DNA of 64,000 nt from Isochrysis galbana (GCA_018136815.1 CM030937.1:5756526-5820525); one strand, 5' to 3'; positions 21,301-32,759 are shown, numbered from the stretch's first letter. The notes: generated by a model not told the origin, from the letters alone. Program-made: numbers and translations.

Positions 21301-22017
21301 GCACTTCGCAAGGCGACTTGTACGACGTCTACCCCGGGGAGCGGATCGTCGCCGCCAATCGGGACCGCCTCCGCTGCGCCTCCATTTGGAATTCCATGGT
21401 CGACTCCCGCCCGGCAATGGCTGGCTTCACAGCTGGCCTCGCCCTCACGACCCAAAGGGCAGACAATATCGACAGTCTGGGCGGAGATTCAGGCGCTACA
21501 CCCCACTATATTCGAAGCGCTTCCGGAGCTCAAAGAGCTCTACGAGCCCTCTCAAGCGCTCGTCGACACGGCCGCCGAATGGGCAGTGCGCGGGGTGAAT
21601 ACGCGTATGGATGATACGGCGGGCGAGAGCAGCGCCTCTAGGACGGGTGCCGTGGCTTCCTGGGAGAAGCGCCCCTCTACTGCTGCCTTGCTAGCCCGCT
21701 GCCGCGCTCTCATTCAGATCGATGAAATGGCCACACACCTGCGTGCACGGGCAAAGCGCTTGGAGTGGATGGGTGCGCGCGCCGTCGCCAGGATGCACCC
21801 GACTCCACTAGGTGCTAAACATGCGGTTGTCCATGATGACAACGTGGAAGACAAGGTGCACAATGAGGCCATCAACTCCGAAGGTGACGCGCTTGGCTTT
21901 CTCGCGGAGGACTGCGTGCGCATGTCGGCTGCAGTTGCCGCTGACGCTGCCGCGATGGCAGAAGCCGCCTCGCAGCTTCGCAAAGATGCCAGGGCCACGC
22001 CCGAAGACGAACGCTAG
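18319..22017 (+). CDS. dnaG: DnaG-type organellar DNA primase
   Basis: Four exons fit consensus splice sites and frame: 18319-19493, 19677-19794, 20052-20111 and 20296-22017, giving 1024 residues. Exon 1 encodes a hydrophobic presequence (LALMLLISASRGL) followed by Arg- and Ala-rich sequence, then the CHC2 zinc finger (CPFH ... CFAC, from residue ~140) and the RNAP core (RFGGRLIIPILNSAGKVVGF, PKYLNSKESAVFRKSE). The TOPRIM domain spans introns: VIVEG|YMDAISLHAAGF is joined across intron 1, and VVLALDADEAGQS with the metal-binding DxD is exon 3. Exon 4 continues DnaG-like (ARLPPECKDPDDVIRRIG), then runs ~500 residues with no recognised domain. DnaG lays RNA primers for a DnaB-type helicase; nuclear copies serve plastid or mitochondrial replication. 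The presequence favours the plastid, by inference. Intron 1 and 2 donors are GTGAGT/GTGAGG; intron 3's is GTAAAG. Confidence 0.88.
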
Positions 22018-22480
22018 GATGAGGAAGTCATGGATATGCAATCACGCTGTTGACATGGCCGCCCTCAAGCGATTATGGACGCACGCTGCCATGCACTTCA
22101 GACAGACCACCATCTGGAATGTGCACTCCTATGGCTGCATGCGAAAGTGAGGTGATAGTTGATGGGATTGCCGCTGTTCATGATGAGGCTAGGGGCTAGC
22201 GGTGGTGTGCCCGAGATTGTCAACAATCGACAATACCAGGTCTCATTTCTTCGCTAGCGCGTGCGCTGCTCTCCAATGTTGAGAAAAAACCTCTTAGTAG
22301 TAGCACATCTCGCCGCACGCCTAGGCCCTTGGGGTTCTAGACATTGTCCCCTGCCCGTGCCCCTCCGCTTACCCCCTCAGCTTCCGTCTTGCGACAACTC
22401 CCCTCGTCCGCTACTTAGGGGCACTAGATGTCGAGGTTTAGAAAGATGGGAAGGTTAGCACAACGACAACTAAAAAAAAA
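22018..22480. other. 3' flank of the primase gene, no gene seen
   Basis: No frame with a domain on either strand. It ends in a poly-A-like run just before the ACATCTGAAGATTCTGGGC repeat that borders the LINE region. Confidence 0.5.
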
Positions 22481-22483
22481 CAT

Positions 22484-22660
22484 CTGAAGATTCTGGGCTA
22501 CACACCTACTATTGACGGGATCTCCCGCTTCTACTAACACCGCCCTTAAGTTCCCTTTCCCCACCTCTTCCCCTGCCCCCCTTCATTCCTTTTTCTTTGG
22601 TTTCCGGGGTTCGGTCTCGGTGCGCTACCTAAGACCTGGTTCGGAGTGCGGGGGCCGGGC
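22484..22660. repeat. LINE-flanking repeat, copy 1
   Basis: It begins CTGAAGATTCTGGGCTAC and includes CCCCTTCATTCCTTT. It is similar to 24207-24365, which sits on the other side of the LINE frame (CTGAAGATTCGGGCTACTC, then CCCCCTTCATTCCTTTG). The opening motif also appears inverted at 43211-43228 and 54088-54105. It may be a direct repeat or terminal segment of the transposon family. Confidence 0.6.
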
Positions 22661-22790
22661 AGGCCTTTTGAATCGTTGCCCCTGGTATGACCGTCCACCC
22701 GGACTCGCTTTTCTCATCTTGATTTTGTCGGGACCGTGGCGTCTCTGTAGTTCCTTTGTGTCTTCGTTTTGATGGCTTGTTCGTTTTTGT

Positions 22791-24206
22791 TTAGTTGTTT
22801 TTGAGTTCCTCAACGGCGTGTACTATTTTCAGCTTGGTGGCCAGTTCCACCAACTCCTTGCCGGGTTTGAGCCCACCCTTGTCGTTCGCGTCGTAGACGG
22901 GAATTAGATCGCTTAAGTCTATCCTCTTCTTGGGTTGTCTACCCATACCCGCCTGGGCGGTTCTTGCCGAGTCGGTTTCTCGTGCGAAGAGTAATGCTTT
23001 GCTCAGTGTAGTGAATCGTTCTATTGTTTTTATCAGTATTGATTCTTCCGTGAATGCTACTCCATCGTAGTGGATTCTATAGAAGTCTGTAATGATGTAC
23101 CTCCATGCTACTAGGTAAAGTATGTATATTGGTTTCGGGGCGTCCCCCTTTGGGAATATAAACAGGTTATCGATGATAGTTTCGCTCCTGTTTCTTTCCG
23201 CTTTGGGTGTGAATCTGGCAAGTTTATTCAACGCTGCTAAGACGTTGGTTATCCCCCGGCATTCGCCGAGGTGCGTAGAGGACTCGTCCGCTTTTCCGCA
23301 TATGCGGCATGTACTGTCTCTACCGGGGAATCGGTTGTACGTGCCCACTCGTCTGTGCGCGATGTGTTTATAGTGTAGGTGCATGTCTCGCGCTGTCACC
23401 ATCGGAGAGGTGTAGAGCTTGGCTAAGTGTGCCCATGTGTCCTCGGGTATTTGGAGTTTTTCCTTCCATTTGGTCGGTCCTGCTAGGCGTTTGGTTTTGC
23501 GGTCCGTTCGTTGGAGGACTTTGGTTAGGTGTTCCACTCCGGTGGCGTCGAGCGGCGTTTCGCCGTCTATTGTGTATTCGTCCGCTAGCGGGTATTCGAG
23601 TCTCTTATTGGATTTGAAACCTTCCCCCCATTTTGCCGGCGGAGAGGTGTCTAAGTTTGCGGGGGTGCTCGTGACTCTCTCCCCTATTATCGGCGTGCCT
23701 AGGTATGAGAGCTCAGCTTCATACCATGTGCCTTTGATGTTGACGTAATACTCCCCGTCCTGCGTTATGTGTGTTTCGGGAGACGTTTCCTCCGGGTTGG
23801 CATGATCGCCGGCCTCTCGCCGAAGGGGCGGTTTTTCTCTCGCGTCTGCGGTTCTTGGCGTCGTCATTATTGTTTTGGAGTGGGTTACTATTGTGTCCCA
23901 TGACTCTAGAAATTTGTTCCTTGGGATATATTCCCCTTGGAAGTGTATGTACGTCGTTATTTTTGAGGTATTGTGCGCATTCCTCTCTAGTATAGGGTGT
24001 CGTCGCATTATAGTCGCGATACACATTGTGTATGGCGTTGCACTCAAGTTTGTTCCATAGTTTCGCCCATGTGGGGTTAAGTCTGGGGCGGTGATTTTTT
24101 GGGATGCTTCGAACTCAACTTCGGTTTCGGCTTCGGGTTCAAGGTCTTCGTCGAGCAGAGCCACCTGGGTGGCCGGGGTGGGGAGGGTGGTTAGTCCTAT
24201 TAGCAA
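22791..24206 (-). mobile_element. non-LTR retrotransposon (LINE) ORF2 3' part, decayed
   Basis: The minus-strand frame ends with a reverse-transcriptase zinc-binding (zf-RVT) region: HRRVGTYNRFPGRDSTCRIC, then C-x2-C with downstream H-x4-C (ESSTHLGEC). A typical ORF2 C-terminus (YLVAWRYIITDFYRIHY) follows. The upstream RT and endonuclease are missing, so it is 5'-truncated. By comparison with the second copy at 34558-35747, the frame is broken near 23960: beyond it the homologous reading lies in another frame (EECAQYLKNND). Both copies share the zinc knuckle and the C-terminal helices. Confidence 0.8.
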
Positions 24207-24365
24207 TAAAACTTCTGAAGATTCGGGCTACTCACGCTAGCTATACAGTCCACGTACTCACGGTACTCACTCACGACATCGCCTATACCCCAGTTTACTC
24301 ACTCCCTTACACCACCCCCTTCATTCCTTTGTTTTTGGTATCGGGGGGGGGGCCCGCGTGCACTA
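24207..24365. repeat. LINE-flanking repeat, copy 2
   Basis: It is similar to 22484-22660 in the same orientation. It starts CTGAAGATTCGGGCTACTC and ends near GGCCCGCGTGCACTAC, a block also seen at 44549-44566. It marks the junction between the LINE frame and the GC-rich composite repeat that follows. Confidence 0.55.
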
Positions 24366-24667
24366 CAACGGGCCAAGTGCAGGGGGTGGGCTGGGGCAGA
24401 CCTGCTGGTGTGGTGTTCCTGTGGCAAAACAAACGTAAACGCCTGTTGCATGTGACACTTCGTGCCCCTGGGAGGTCTCGGCCCCCTCTCCTCGCGTCTT
24501 TTCAAGTATCTCCGCGTCTTCGCGGCATTCGTGTGTCGCTCGGGGTGTCGGCTTGTAAACATACCGTAAACAGGCGTGAGTCTTACCTTTTCTTGGGTCA
24601 GATCGCGTCGTTTTTTTTGTCGTTCTTTTCTCGCGGTTCTCTTCGTTCTCCTACGGGCGTGCGATGC

Positions 24668-25066
24668 CTGCGCGCGCCATGGCACCCCTCTGAGGGGACC
24701 CTCGGGCCCCCCCAGAGGGCCAGCTGGGCCAGCTCAGGGGGCAGTGGAGGCTGGGGCTGGGCCCCTGGCCTCTCCTGCCTCTCCCTCGCTGGCCTCGCTG
24801 GTCCTGGGTGCCCTCCTGGCGGCTCAGGTGGTCTGTGGCTCAGTGGTGGAGGGGGGGGTCAGTACGAGCAGGGGCCAGTGCAGGCGAATGCGTGCGGCGC
24901 GCGATGCGCGCTCGGCGAGGGTCTGTGCCAGTGTGATGTCAGCTCAGCCCCTGCCAGCAGGCAGGGGCTGAGGTTGAGTGTGCAGGCCCACCCAGGGGGT
25001 GTCTGCGATGGAGGGGGGGGGGCACGGGGCCCCCATGACCCTATCAGTTTTACTGATAGTTGGTTA
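24668..25066 (+). repeat. GC-rich composite dispersed repeat, copy 2, with hairpin 3' end
   Basis: It shares the AGCTCAGGGGGCAGTGGAGG core and the CCTGCC/GGCAGGGGCTGA inverted arms with 2001-2365. It ends in CATGACCCTATCAG, then TTTTACTGATAGTTG, the same hairpin-type terminus as the elements ending at 7673 and about 25770. That links the GC-rich family to the hairpin-ended family. Confidence 0.65.
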
Positions 25067-25770
25067 GTCCTATTAGCAGCTGTGTCTCGTCGGGGCCCGG
25101 CGGGCTAGGTGTGGGCTTTCTATTGGCGCTTCCTCCCAATGTTGTTTGGGTGTGGTGACTCTCTGTTGGTCTTGGTTCCTGGGTGTGTTCATGGTGCTGA
25201 GCCTCTTGGCTCTCTGCCCTGTTTGGCCCACGCGCGCTCGCGGCGCGGTTGTTGTCTCGTCGTCTCGTGTTGTTGGCGGGAGCCTCTCCCTCGTCGTTTC
25301 CTTCAGTGTGCTTACCTCCCCTTCTGGGGGTCCAGTCTTGTTCCCATCCTGTTGTTGTTTCGCATTGCTGTGACCTTTCCCCATGGGGGCTTTGTCCAAG
25401 ATGGTGCCGGGCCGGCCCCTCGTGCCGGAGCACGAGGGCGGTTTCGCGGCTGTGTAGGGGCCGGGCCCGGAGGCCTCCCCTGATGGAGCGTCCTTCTGGT
25501 GTGAGGTGGCTGGTGGGGTTGTGGAAAGTGGAGTGGGTGTGTTGCATGCTGGCTGTTGCCAGCATGCAGACTTGGGTTGCTCTGTCCTCTGTGGTGTTCG
25601 GGCGCGGCCCGCTGGCTCTTGCGCCCACCTGGTCGGGCGGGTCGTCTTGTCTCGGTCGCTTCGGCGACAGGGGGGTGTCCATGAGCCCTTCGTCCATCGC
25701 GGCGAGGGCGGCGGCAGCGAGAGCGGGCGGCGGCGCGCGCTCCATGACCCTATCGTTTTAACGATAGTTG
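25050..25770 (-). mobile_element. hairpin-ended repeat with degenerate ORF
   Basis: On the minus strand a frame starts MERAPPPALAAAALAAMD right inside the terminus at 25745, and runs ~231 residues to about 25050, ending LLIGLTNYQ. The LINE frame at 24206 begins with a related LIGLT. The terminus at 25750-25767 is CTATCGTTTTAACGATAG, identical to that at 7653-7670. The protein is Pro/Arg/Thr-rich with no domain. It could be an ORF1-like segment or chance coding of a GC-rich repeat; the shorter relative is at 7259-7648. Confidence 0.5.
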
Positions 25771-25774
25771 AGCA

Positions 25775-26200
25775 CAACGACAACTAAGTTTATACTTAGT
25801 TCGCCCATTGGGGGGAGGGGGGGCACGAGCCCCCCCCTCTCTCCACTCCTCCCCTGCCATGGGGGAGGATCCACCCCCTCTCATGGCACGCCTGCTGGCT
25901 TGCCAGGACCACACAGCCCTGCTGACCCATTCCTCTCCCCACAGGCCCGCCTGACTCGCCCGCCCTGGCCCGTCGTGGCGTCGTGGCCTGCCCATCTTTC
26001 TCACCAGCCCCTCCTCCCCCTAGCCCTCCCCCCCTTATCAGGAACCCCCAGCCAGCTCCTGTCGATCCGCAGGGGCGCGGAGCGCCAACGAGGGAGAGGC
26101 AGGAGGGGCCAGGGCCATGCCCCAGCCTCACCTGCCCCTGAGCTGTGAGCTGTGCTCCCAGGCCCCCGCAGGCCATCTGGGGACGTGAAGTGGGGCCGCA
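25775..26200. repeat. GC-rich composite repeat with AACTAAGT hairpin
   Basis: It starts with AACTAAGTTTATACTTAGTT, a perfect 8-bp-stem hairpin, followed by GCCCAT and a GGGCACGAGCCCC-type block. The same arrangement is at 58310-58440. 25925-26035 matches 15285-15360 and, inverted, 58955-59080. About 26060-26180 is an inverted copy of the CCTGCCTCTCCCTCGCTGGC block of 24770 and 58890. Confidence 0.65.
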
Positions 26201-26706
26201 GACGCGCGCCATGGGCCCCCGCCGCAGGGAAGAGAGAAGGAAGAGGGAAGAGAGAGGGGAGGGGGGAGCGGCAGCTCCCCCCCACCGGCGCTAACGTATA
26301 ACGTATCTTCTTGCCCCGTTTAGGTAAAAGAAGATGCGGGGCGCCAGACCCAAGAGGGAAGGGCCGCGGCTCGCCGCGGCCACTCGCTCTGGCGAGGGAG
26401 ATTAGCGCTCTGGACTCTTACCTTTGTGGCTGTGTGAGCCTCGCCACATTTGGATGCCCGGGTGTAGTTCATAAAGAGTCAGAGGAAGCGGATCATGAGG
26501 ATGTCAAAAGATTCGACGATGCTGTCGCGAAGTCGCGAATGCTATGCTCTGTCGATACAATACATCGCCGCCCTTCTTACTGCCCTCACGGAACCCTTCT
26601 TCCTGTAGTCACCACTTTACTACTCTAGATTCCTTCCAACGTCCTCCACTCCGTGCTGTCTGCTTGCGTCGCGCCCACCGCGAGCGGTCGGCGCCTCCGC
26701 TCAAGG

Positions 26707-27817
26707 ATGAGCCCGCGCCCTGCGGTGGTCCATGTGCTGCTGCTGCTTGCCGGCCTGCCCGCTTGCACGAGCATGCTTACCGCCATCTCGCCCATGCACA
26801 AGTCGGCTTCTGTCCACATCCGCAAACTGCTGCTGCACGCGGTTGACTGCATCGTCGATGACAACGTGCGCTCAGCTGCAACGCTGCCCGCGGTGCATTC
26901 CACTGGTGCCGTGCACTGTAGGCCGATCAGCGATGCCCACGCGCTCTCACGCGCTCCCGTCCATCTGAGCGCCGCAGGCCACGCACCACCGCGCGTGGGG
27001 GGTCGTCGAGCACTGTACGCGCCCAAGGTACACCAACACCTCGGCATGCAGCCACGAAATGACACGCTTCTCGCGTAGCCCGACCACGCTGCTCTCCACC
27101 GTGCACCGACTTCTTTCCAGCAACTGCGGCGTGTTCTCGGAGTGTAGGGCAATGGTGCACATCCGCCATCCGTTCGATATCCTTGTCTCGATGTTTGATG
27201 CATGGACTTCGACTGCCACCGCCGAGTTCAACAAGACGCTCATTGGCAAGACGGAGGCTGAGTGTGCCGAGATGAGAAGGCATAGGGACGAGCTTCGCGC
27301 GCGAGGGATAGACGCGTACGTGCTCTCTAGGATGAATCAGGTAGCTACACACACCCTAAAAAGTATCGCCCGCGATGTGGTGCTAGGGGACGTTGGCTAG
27401 CTTGAAACTCCACCATCCCAACGGCGGAGAGCATCGTTATGTGTGGCATCACCGCATGTGCAGGTATACACGAAGGTGGAGGAGGCTCTCAACGTCTCCT
27501 CCGCACTCGAGGAAATCTGCTCCTCCGTGTGGTTGTCGCACTACGAGGATCTTGTGGCAAGACCAGTGTGGTGGCTCGAACAGCTCTTCCATTTTCTCCA
27601 CCTCCAGGCAACAGCACCAGGCCGCCATCACGCGGCGCTGACGCGCCACCGAGCCTCGCAGCTGCGCGAACGCACCTCGGTGCCCGATCCGCGTACACAT
27701 TTGCACACCATTGTGGCTGGGGGTTTTGTGAGTAGGCTCACGGCGGAGACGCAAACGGCGTTGCTCAAGGAGCTATTGAACCACCCTGTTGTACTTCGGA
27801 GATCAGGCTATTTCTGA
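26707..27817 (+). CDS. sulfotransferase-family protein, secretory
   Basis: Three coding blocks are seen. Block 1 starts at ATG 26707 with a signal-type N-terminus (MSPRPAVVHVLLLLAGLPAC), then PMHKSASVHIRKLL, which fits the 5'-phosphosulfate-binding loop of PAPS sulfotransferases. Block 2 (from 27052 or 27121 to 27340) has MVHIRHPFDILVSMFDAW, the 3'-phosphate-binding motif (RDPxDxxxS-like). Block 3 (27464-27817) has SHYEDLVARPVWWLEQLFHF and ends RRSGYF. The junction 27340/27464 is phase 0 with CAG|GTAGCT and a GTGCAG acceptor. The block 1 donor is unresolved: the obvious AAG|GTACAC at 27028 does not give the right phase, so an intermediate exon or another donor is needed. Such enzymes sulfate glycans or small molecules in the Golgi lumen. 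Confidence 0.7.
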
Positions 27818-30030
27818 GCACATTCAGGCGTCCAAAACGTTGAACGCGTTGTCAAGACGATGAACACCTAGTAGAGAGGATGATAGAGTTTCATTTTTTC
27901 TTAATAATCTCACCGTGCGCGCGGCCCTGAAATAGATATCTCGCAGCCTCGCCCGCTTCCTTCCTCCCTCCCTCCTCCTACTCCTACCAGAAGGTGCAAC
28001 CTGAGGTCCAATTTTTTGCCACCCCCGACCCCCCCCCCATTTTGGTATAATACTGTAGAAGCACCCACACTTTGGAGGGTAGACCGGCGACTTGCCGCCC
28101 CTCTTGTGCGGGACTCCTCCCTCGCAAGCTCAGCCCCCCTTTGTTTGGCTCAGACTCGCCATCCACCTGGGTCCAACTTAAAGAAGTCGTGCAATTTGAG
28201 GGTTCGTTTTCGTTTTTTGTCCCTTGCGCTCCGATGCGCCTCCTCGGCTCACTGCTGGCTCATAGATGCTGCACCTATAGGCTGTATGCTCCGCATTGCC
28301 GCAGTCCCTTACCAGCAGGGCGCTTTCTGGCACTCCCTCCTTTGGGCGGCGTTGGCGCCGCCCTGGGAGGGCACTCCGATTGCGCGACAGCTCATGCGCC
28401 ACTTCGGATGGCACGTCCCGGCCGTCTTGTAGCCGCACGGCGGGCTGCTAGCTGCTAGTGCTAGTCAGTTGCGGCAAGTGTGCTTGCAAATGCAAAGCGT
28501 AATACGTGGGCGGGCGCGGGCGAAACGGAAACGGGGGTCGGTCGGAGGCCCGGGGGTGCCTTGTCCGTAGGTAGAGGTTTATATACCCACTTCATGGTTC
28601 ATGGGCATGGGGGCATTTGTCAAAAAATCAGCCAACCCTGAGGTTGCAGCCTCTGTCTGAGGGGAGAGATTTGAAGATTTGAGAAGGGGTGCGGCATAGC
28701 TAGGTGTATGTGTATCTGTATCTATCTGTATCTGTGGTATCAGCACGCATCAAGGTGTACGGACAGGTGCGCTGAGGGTTGTCGTGGTAGTACCGGGCTA
28801 GTGGGAGTAGTGGTAATAGCGCTCAGTTATTTTATTATTATATGGGTGATATGTTTGAAGTGGAAGTGGAAGTGGAGGTGGAGGTGGAGAGATGTTTGTG
28901 TTTGTCCGTGTGTTTGAGCAGCGAGCAGCGCAGGCCTGAGCCGTCTGGGGCCGTAGGATGTTCACTCTCAATTGACGACATCAATCCCGGCGCCATCCCG
29001 TGCTCCCAGCGCCTGCTGTGGCTACGAAGGACCAGATGCCAGGGATCTGGTGCGTGCCAGGAGCCAGGAATTGGGTGGGCTCGGAGTACTCTAGTAGATG
29101 GAAGATGCCCTTCTTGTACTCCTACAAGAAAACCCGTGGCCGTCGCCTCGAGCGGCGATCTCGCGGGGGAGGCACGCGGCGCCCCCCCTCCCCCCCCCCC
29201 TCCCCCGCCCCGTCCCGCCCTCCCCCTGCCTCTCTCTCTCTCCTCTCGCGAGGGAAGGTTGGGGGAGGGGGGGGGGGCAGAGAAATCGAGCGGGAGAGAT
29301 ATTGTATTGGATAATTAGATAATATTGGGTGAGGGGGGGGGGGGGCAAAGAGAGAGAGAGAGAATGGCGAGGGCCACGAGGCGGGGCGCTGCTTCTGCGG
29401 AGAGAGAGGTTTCTCTCAAATCTCCTCTCTCCGGGCGCCGCGCCGCCGCGCCCGCCCGCGTGCCAGCGGTGGTGGACTCTTTTTCCAGATTTTTCAGTCG
29501 CTGACATTTATAATCTCTGGGTAGGCCCCCAACAGGTTTCTCCTCAACGTTGCACCCTCTCTCCCCCCCCTCTCTATCACCTTCTCTCTCTCTTCTCCTC
29601 CTTCCCTTCAAAGCCCTCCCTGCCTGCCTGCCTGCCTCCCTCCCCTCTTCTCTCTCTCTTAGTGCCCGGGGGGGGGCGGAAGCGCTGGTCGAGAGCTCAC
29701 GCACTCTCCCCCCCTTCCCCGCGGCCAGGGGGGGGGGGACGCCCACCTCGCCGCCTCCTCTTCCTCCCCTCCCCCTCTCTGGCGAGTTTCACCTCTCCAC
29801 CTCTCCACAATTATGTACACATCACAGTATATCCTGACCGCCCGTGCCACCCCCCCCCTCCCCCCCCCCTCCTCGTGGAGACTCAGGGAGACACTCGCTA
29901 CTCTACCTCACTCCCCCGCCCTCCACACAACCCCAGCCTCTCCCCTCCCTCCCCTCCCTCTCCCTCTCACCCCACAGACCTCGACTCTCCCCGCCTGCGG
30001 AGAGCCAGATACCCACAGATCGACTCGACC
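27818..30030. other. intergenic with dispersed repeats and pyrimidine-rich leader
   Basis: It contains a copy of the GTGCAACCTGAGGTCCA repeat (27985-28120, cf. 17232-17375) and an AATAATCTCACCG-type segment (27893-27930, related to 58434 and 59098). An ATGGGGGCATTTGTCAAAAAAT repeat at 28600-28670 is related to 49755-49822, and 28690-28825 matches 1473-1580 inverted. 29190-30030 is C/T-rich low complexity leading into the S1 gene. The long frame upstream of 30031 is compositional. Confidence 0.55.
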
Positions 30031-31488
30031 ATGCGCTCCGCCACTCTCGGTCTCCTCGCGGGCAACGCCCTCCTCGCCTCGGCCTTCTCGCCTGCCGCTC
30101 GGCCGCTTCCTGCCTCCCTCGCGCACGACGAGGCGCGGCACGCGCGCAGTGTCGGGGAGTGGAGTGGACGGGGTGGTATGACGCAGGCAGCGATGCTCGC
30201 AGACCCGCCGATCGCGGTGCCGGGGCAGATGTCCAAGCTCGAGCGGATGCGCTCGCGGTATGGCCACGTCTATGAGCCGGAGGGGGGCTGGGCGTCCGAT
30301 TCTCCCGAGGTCGACACGGGCTTTTCGTACGCGGACCTCGAGGCGGGCGTTGGCGACATCGCCTCTTTCTCGCGCGGCGATTCGGTCACCGGCACGGTGC
30401 TCGGATTCGAGCCCAACGGTGCGCTCATCGACATTGGCGTCAAGTCCTCCGCCTACTGCGCCCTCGCTGAGTGCGCTCTTGACAAGCCCGTCCGTCCGGA
30501 GGACGTGCTCGAGCTCGGTGCGCAGTATGAGTTCCTCATCGTCTCGCGCGAGGACGAGAACGGCCAGCAGTTGCTCTCACGCCGCAAGATCCTCACCGTG
30601 AAGGCCTGGGATGCGGTCACGGAGATGATGGCTTCCGATGCCGCCGTCGAGGGCACCGTAGCTGCCGTCAACCGTGGTGGCGCCATCGTCAACGTCGAGG
30701 GCCTCCGTGCCTTCCTCCCCGGCTCGCACTACCTCCCTGGCCAGAACCCGCCGGAGGAGCTCGTCGGTCAACCTCTCAAGGTCAAGTTCCTCGATGTGGA
30801 CCGCGAGAACAATCGGCTCGTTGTCTCGCACCGCAAGGCCATGGTTGACCAGACCATCAACAATCTCGCGGTCGGCTCGGTCCTCGCCGGCATCGTCACC
30901 GCGGTCAAGCCCTACGGCGCCTTTGTCGACCTCGGAGGCATGTCGGGTCTGCTCCACATCTCGCAGATCTCATGCGATCACATCGGCGATGTCGGCTCCG
31001 TGCTGCCGCTCGGCACATCGATCAAGTGCATGGTTATCTCGCAGGATAAGTCCAAGGGCCGCGTGGCGCTCTCGACCAAAACTCTCGAGGCCGAGCCTGG
31101 CGACATGATTAAGAATCAGGTATGAGCGCCCCACCTCCACTGCCTGCACACTCAGCGCCCCCCCTCCACTGCCTGCACACTCAGCGCCCTCCCTCCACTG
31201 CCTGCACACCCGAGACCCCTGGCACCCCCGGCCAGAAGCCCGCCCATTCAATCGGCGGCGCGTATCCTTGCGATGACCCTCACCTTTGCTATCCCCCCTC
31301 CACTGCATCAGGCCAAGGTCTTCGAGGAGGCCGAGGCGACCGCCGCCAAGTACCAGGAGCGCCTCGAGGCCGAGCGCAAGGCACGGGAAGAGGCTGCGCA
31401 GGATGTCATCTTCGGCCTCGAGTCCGTCTTCACGGACTCACCCGACGAGCCCGCCAAGGATATGGAGGACCTGCCCCTCGAGAACTGA
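30031..31488 (+). CDS. rps1: plastid 30S ribosomal protein S1
   Basis: Two exons, 30031-31119 and 31312-31488, joined in phase 0 (AATCAG|GTATGA ... CATCAG|GCC), give 421 residues. The N-terminus MRSATLGLLAGNALLASAFS has a hydrophobic signal and the ASAF motif with Phe after the cleavage site, the bipartite plastid-targeting hallmark of red-lineage complex plastids. Three S1/OB-fold repeats follow: GDSVTGTVLGFEPNGALIDI, EGTVAAVNRGGAIVNVEGL and GSVLAGIVTAVKPYGAFVDL, the last with the typical LLHISQIS. Three repeats fit chloroplast S1, which helps bind mRNA on plastid ribosomes. Exon 2 is the charged C-terminal helix (EEAEATAAKYQERLEAERK). The upstream frame is discarded because ATG 30031 directly begins the targeting peptide after a CT-rich leader. 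Confidence 0.9.
31120..31311 (+). repeat. S1 intron with ~31-bp tandem repeats
   Basis: Within this intron, three units of about 30-31 bp follow the pattern AGCGCCCCCCCTCCACTGCC then TGCACACTC (31124-31215). The intron has GT-AG ends. Repeat number could vary between alleles. Confidence 0.8.
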
Positions 31489-32759
31489 GGGCTCCACTCC
31501 GCAGCTCAGCTCTGGCGAGCCACTGAGTATGCATCGACGTCCTCGCCGATGATCTGGGCACGTCGGCTACACCATCATGCGGCCTGGTAGTATCCATGTC
31601 ATGTAGGGTTGGCATTTCCTCAAGCCACCCGGTGCTTCAGTTCTCACCTCAATAAGTCATGCCTCCATACCCGCCAAAGAGGTGCGCATGGGAAAGGCAC
31701 TTACTTCGAGAGGTCTTCGGCTGGGATGGACGTTATTTTCGCAGGAGACAATGCCGGGAACTGATTGAGCCAAGGGTTTGGGATTGCGTGCGTTGTTCTG
31801 TGGGTTGGAGTGCGGTGTGCACCACACCCATTGCCCTTCATTGCGATAGCCATTGCCATAAGGCGCCCATATGTACGTTCCTCCGGAACTCGACTCGCTA
31901 TCTAGTGGGTGCATAGGCTGCCAGTGGGGCGCCCCCGCTAGCCGAGCAGCGGCACACGCGTGCTGAATGGGCGTGTTGCGGTGCCCTTGGCGCGACGAGA
32001 GATTATGCGAGCACCGCTGCTATAGTCATCATCATGAGCGAGCTTGTGAGCATGATGAGGTGTGCTGTGTGCTGTGTGTGGATGTGTGTGTTACAGCATC
32101 GTGCGTAAGCGAAACCTAATGTGAAGATGTTCTACTATATATATGAGAAACATTTCAAGATACAAATACAAGATACATGATGCTTAGATTTAGTAGCCCG
32201 GTCACTCACTAGTAGGGCGGTCACTCACTCTTTTTAACCACTATTTTCCGCCTCCCCTGGGTGTCCAAGGATTCCGCAGGGTCCCCCCCTACCTGCCCCG
32301 GCAACCGTCTCCCCCCCCCACGACCCCCCTCCCGCCCCACGAAAGGCAATGGCGTCGGTGAGTGACCCCCCTCCCTTCCCCCGGGCGTGGCGGTCTATTT
32401 TGGGAGAATGACACGGTCGCCCACGGGAGGGAATCAGAGAAATGAATAAGGGGCGCATCACTATAAGAAACGCGGAGCTTCCGCGAAGGGCAATCGCCCG
32501 CGATCGGCCGAAGAATGGCCTGGAGGTAGTGGGCATGGTGAGCCCACACCTCTCGCGAGCAGTGTGGGGGGCCACTGGTAGGGAGCACGCGGGGTCTTGA
32601 GGGTGGCACACATCCACACTGACCCATCCTCGCCCCACGCGCTGCAGGAATGCCTTGATTCGCTTGCGCTCGAGCCCCACTGCTTTGGCTCGCTTGACGT
32701 TGGCAAGCGCTGGCTCGGACGCCCGGAGGTGCAACTCTTCCTGGGGGCCGTACAGCGCA
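31489..32759. other. intergenic, no gene seen
   Basis: It contains the motif TAGCCCGGTCACTCAC at 32192 with a second CGGTCACTCACTC at 32219. The same motif lies 3' of the NPL4-like gene (14408) and, inverted, at 54028. 32290-32650 is GC-rich and open on the minus strand, without a recognisable domain. Confidence 0.5.

Noticed and set aside
26311-26628. 105-residue plus-strand frame upstream of the sulfotransferase
   Set aside because: No domain and no coding-like composition; likely leader or repeat edge.
28842-29318. 158-residue plus-strand frame with VEVEVEVE
   Set aside because: Encoded by a GAAGTG/GAGGTG simple repeat followed by C-rich sequence; no support as a gene.
29329-30030. N-terminal extension of the ribosomal S1 frame by ~230 residues
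   Set aside because: It is C/T-rich low complexity; ATG 30031 begins a proper signal plus ASAF targeting peptide.
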